In this document: positions 6,897 to 8,538 of the stretch, in pieces
Numbering within the stretch: position 1 is the stretch's first letter
Layout: each line of letters starts with the position of its first letter
NCBI GenBank assembly: GCA_030620935.1
Contig: JAUXIP010000067.1
Coordinates: 1 to 8,538, forward strand
Direction of reading: 5' to 3'
DNA: 8,538 nt
From: Deltaproteobacteria bacterium
GTDB lineage: Bacteria > Desulfobacterota_B > Binatia > UBA9968
Notes under the pieces: generated by a model
Told to the model about the DNA's origin: nothing
The model's input: the letters and a program-made list of their open reading frames with translations, nothing else
Databases searched by the model: none
Position numbers and translations under genes: made by a program

Positions 6897-7805
6897 ATGG
6901 CAGGCAAAGATCTCAAAGCGCAGGAGAGATTTCTTCCGACAGTGCAATCGAGCGCTCAACCCAGATGGCTTAAGGCCGTCCTCCGATTTGCGCGGCAAAA
7001 GCCGCTGGGAATGGCAGGGGCCATCGTCATTGTAGTCATGGCCGTCGTCGCCGTACTGGCTGGCTTTATCGCTCCTTATGATCCTAGAGAAAACGACTAT
7101 TCTGTCATGCTCCAAGCCCCTACCCTGGCTCATTGGCTCGGCACCGATACCTTCGGCCGCGACGTGTTGAGCCGTATTATCTACGGATCCCAAACAGCCC
7201 TTCTGATTGGGCTGACGGCCTCTTTTCTCGGAGCGACATTAGGAGCGGTCATCGGCGTGACGAGTGCTTACTTCGGCAGGAGGGTGGATCTCGTTATTCA
7301 GAGACTCATCGATATCGTTATGTCGTTTCCCATCATCGTATTGGCATTGGCCGTTGTAGCGGTGCTGGGATCCGGTATCATGAACCTTGTCCTTGCCATC
7401 TCGATTCCATTTATCCCTCGAGCCGCCCGTGTCGTGCGCTCCAGCGCGTTGAGTATCAGAGAGATGCCCTATATCGATGCCGCCCGGGCCTTGGGGTTTA
7501 GTCACCGTCGCATCATATTCCGCCATATGCTGCCTAATGTCATGGCGCCCTATCTCATCATGCTGACGGCCTTTCTGGGCCAGGCCATTCTGTTGGAGGC
7601 CTCGCTGTCGTTCCTCGGTCTCGGGATTGCCGAGCCGGAGCCGGCGTGGGGGCTCATGTTGCGGGGGGCGGCCGTCGAATTCGCCGAGAGGGCTCCTTGG
7701 ATGGCCATCTTTCCCGGACTGGCGATCAGCCTCGGGGTGTTTGCCTTTAATCTCTTTGGAGATTCCCTGCGCGACGCCCTCGATCCCAAGCTCTCGGTGT
7801 CATAG
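6897..7805 (+). CDS. ABC transporter permease, DppC/OppC family
   Basis: A 302-residue inner-membrane permease. The start is sure: GGGAG lies 6 bases before the ATG, 14 bases after the previous stop. A soluble N-terminus of about 35 residues is followed by a first membrane helix (about 39-60), then the periplasmic signature HWLGTDTFGRDVLSRIIYG (79-97). Further helices lie at about 101-124, 140-172, 215-240 and 266-288. The EAA loop reads YIDAARALGFSHRRIIFRHM (192-211), followed by LPN. The C-terminus, GDSLRDALDPKL, is typical. It forms a heterodimer with the DppB-type protein. In most such operons the two ATPase genes (DppD and DppF types) come next. Here there is only transposase debris, so the ATPases must be encoded elsewhere or have been lost. 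Confidence 0.96.
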   Translation: MAGKDLKAQERFLPTVQSSAQPRWLKAVLRFARQKPLGMAGAIVIVVMAVVAVLAGFIAPYDPRENDYSVMLQAPTLAHWLGTDTFGRDVLSRIIYGSQTALLIGLTASFLGATLGAVIGVTSAYFGRRVDLVIQRLIDIVMSFPIIVLALAVVAVLGSGIMNLVLAISIPFIPRAARVVRSSALSIREMPYIDAARALGFSHRRIIFRHMLPNVMAPYLIMLTAFLGQAILLEASLSFLGLGIAEPEPAWGLMLRGAAVEFAERAPWMAIFPGLAISLGVFAFNLFGDSLRDALDPKLSVS

Positions 7806-7856
7806 CGTCGCATACCTCGCGTCTGGGATCTTATTGACCGCGTGAGTAGCTGTAGA

Positions 7857-7880
7857 GTGAAAGGTCTGACCCCGGTTCAC
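7857..7880. repeat. Short hairpin at the left edge of the RAYT relic
   Basis: GTGAA (7857-7861) and TTCAC (7876-7880) are inverted repeats enclosing GGTCTGACCCC, itself partly self-complementary (GGT/ACC). A related GACCCC occurs in ATTCGACCCCTATT (about 8130-8143) at the far side of the relic. These may be the remains of the element's ends. The call is tentative. Confidence 0.35.
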
Positions 7881-8166
7881 CACTAAAACTCTTGGTGATT
7901 TACGAAAAAAGAGGCGTGGGGAGCATAACGAAGCGCGGGTAATGGCAGTATATCTTTGTAGGCAGCTGGGAGGGTGTCGGCTAACGGAGATTGGGAAAGC
8001 AGTGGGATTGGAAAACCCGTCTTCAGTGGGTACCGCATATTTAAAAATGAAGGGGAGGGTGGAGGAGCAAAGGATACTCGCTCGAAGAGCAAGAAAGATT
8101 AGTTGTCTTGTTATAAAAAGACAAAAGCATATTCGACCCCTATTGTGTATTTCTATTGTTAGTTAA
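7870..8166 (+). pseudogene. Remnant of a RAYT (Y1 family) transposase: C-terminal DnaA-like HTH only
   Basis: The frame opens after a TGA at 7867-7869 and runs to TAA at 8164-8166; the first ATG is at 7942. Residues before that ATG also fit the family: LRKKRRGEHNEARV, then MAVYLCRQLGGCRLTEIG, AVGLENPSSVGTAYLKM and RVEEQRILARRARKI. This pattern (NEAR, VAVYL, EIG, S-V) matches the C-terminal helix-turn-helix tail, related to DnaA domain IV, that many REP-associated tyrosine transposases carry. The Y1 catalytic domain with its HUH motif and Tyr is missing, and the 20 or so residues after ARRARKI look unrelated to the family. I therefore call a decayed or internally deleted element rather than a working gene. 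A small stand-alone HTH protein starting at 7942 is the alternative, but it has no good ribosome binding site. Confidence 0.6.
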
Positions 8167-8538
8167 CACTTTCATGAATCACCTCTCGCAGCAGGCGCGC
8201 CGGCGCCTCCTCCTCGTGGACGATGTGCTTGACAATTTCTTTCGCCCTTGGGGAAAGTCGCCGATAGCCCCAGGATGATCGTCGCTTGGCCTCGTTCCAA
8301 CCCTCACGTCGGTAATACAACGGCAGGTTGACCTCGAAATAGGAGATGCTGTCCGCGTCCTTGAGTACATCAGAGCGGGAATTGCCGCCCACCTCATGGG
8401 CCTCCACCAGGCGGCAAGCCTCGTCCACTATATGCTGTTGTACACCACATGCGCTCAGAATCGGGCGCAGTATTTCCGCCCCATTGCGGGCGTGTGCGGC
8501 CTTGAAGGCATCGTAATCGTCGAAGTCAGCGCGTTTTA
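8159..8538 (-). CDS. Hypothetical protein, possible HD-superfamily C-terminal part (5' end outside the window)
   Basis: The frame stays open from the right edge to TAA at 8161-8159, giving 125 residues; a GTG at 8428 is in frame but coding-like sequence continues upstream, so it is not the start. Visible pieces are AHARNGAEILRPIL, IVDEACRLVEAHEVGG, SDVLKDADSISYFEVNLP and LSPRAKEIVKHIV. The order of a His in a helix (VEAHE) followed by an LKDADSISYFE segment resembles the second half of HD-domain phosphohydrolases, where these supply metal ligands. The first His and the HD pair would lie outside the window, so the assignment is tentative. The protein is helical and highly charged with no membrane segment, so probably cytosolic. 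Its last codons overlap the transposase relic on the other strand by 8 bases. Confidence 0.5.
   Translation of the reverse strand, partial: KRADFDDYDAFKAAHARNGAEILRPILSACGVQQHIVDEACRLVEAHEVGGNSRSDVLKDADSISYFEVNLPLYYRREGWNEAKRRSSWGYRRLSPRAKEIVKHIVHEEEAPARLLREVIHESVN

Noticed and set aside
8103..8124. TTGTCTT/AAGACAA inverted repeat as a terminator for the minus-strand gene
   Set aside because: The 7-pair stem is AT-rich and has no proper T-tract after it on either strand, so it is too weak to call.

Overview
The window looks like chromosomal DNA from an environmental Gram-negative bacterium of moderately high GC content. An AsmA-type envelope protein, a DUF4197 secreted protein and Sec signal peptides point to a diderm cell. 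The mix of an ACMSD-like amidohydrolase, a dipeptide-type ABC importer, a RAYT (REP-associated tyrosine transposase) relic and hairpin-rich intergenic repeats resembles deltaproteobacterial, Rokubacteria-like or Tectomicrobia-like genomes. That lineage guess is weak, because there is no rRNA or other marker gene here.

Layout. (1) 2-1828, plus strand: the C-terminal two thirds or so of an AsmA-family protein, open at the left edge. (2) 1829-1969: a short convergent gap almost filled by a multi-hairpin REP/MITE-like element whose right arm contains the stop codon of the next gene. (3) 3793-1970, minus strand: an amidohydrolase (PF04909 type) followed 27 bases later by a secreted DUF4197 protein, probably one transcript. 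(4) 3794-4191: a divergent control region of about 400 bases. It holds a minus-strand promoter for the amidohydrolase, a dispersed-repeat-like block with imperfect inverted ends and an 8-base flanking direct repeat, and a TTGACA dyad with a candidate promoter for the plus-strand operon. (5) 4192-7805, plus strand: periplasmic solute-binding protein, a strong terminator-like hairpin, then two permeases of the DppB and DppC types. No ATPase genes follow. (6) 7857-8166: debris of a RAYT transposase, of which only the C-terminal DnaA-like helix-turn-helix region is recognisable. (7) 8538-8159, minus strand: the C-terminal part of a possible HD-superfamily protein that runs off the right edge.

How the genes may work together. 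The binding protein and two permeases form the capture and channel parts of a type I ABC importer for a peptide or another organic solute; the ATPases must come from elsewhere. The divergent amidohydrolase could process an imported compound, but that rests only on adjacency. The hairpin between the binding-protein and permease genes would give more binding protein than permease, as is common in such systems.

I found no clearly new multi-gene system. The most interesting signals are non-coding: the hairpin element at 1861-1972, the repeat block at 3882-4077 beside two divergent promoters, the attenuator-like hairpin at 5845-5915 next to a permease start that has no clear ribosome binding site, and the RAYT relic at 7857-8166.
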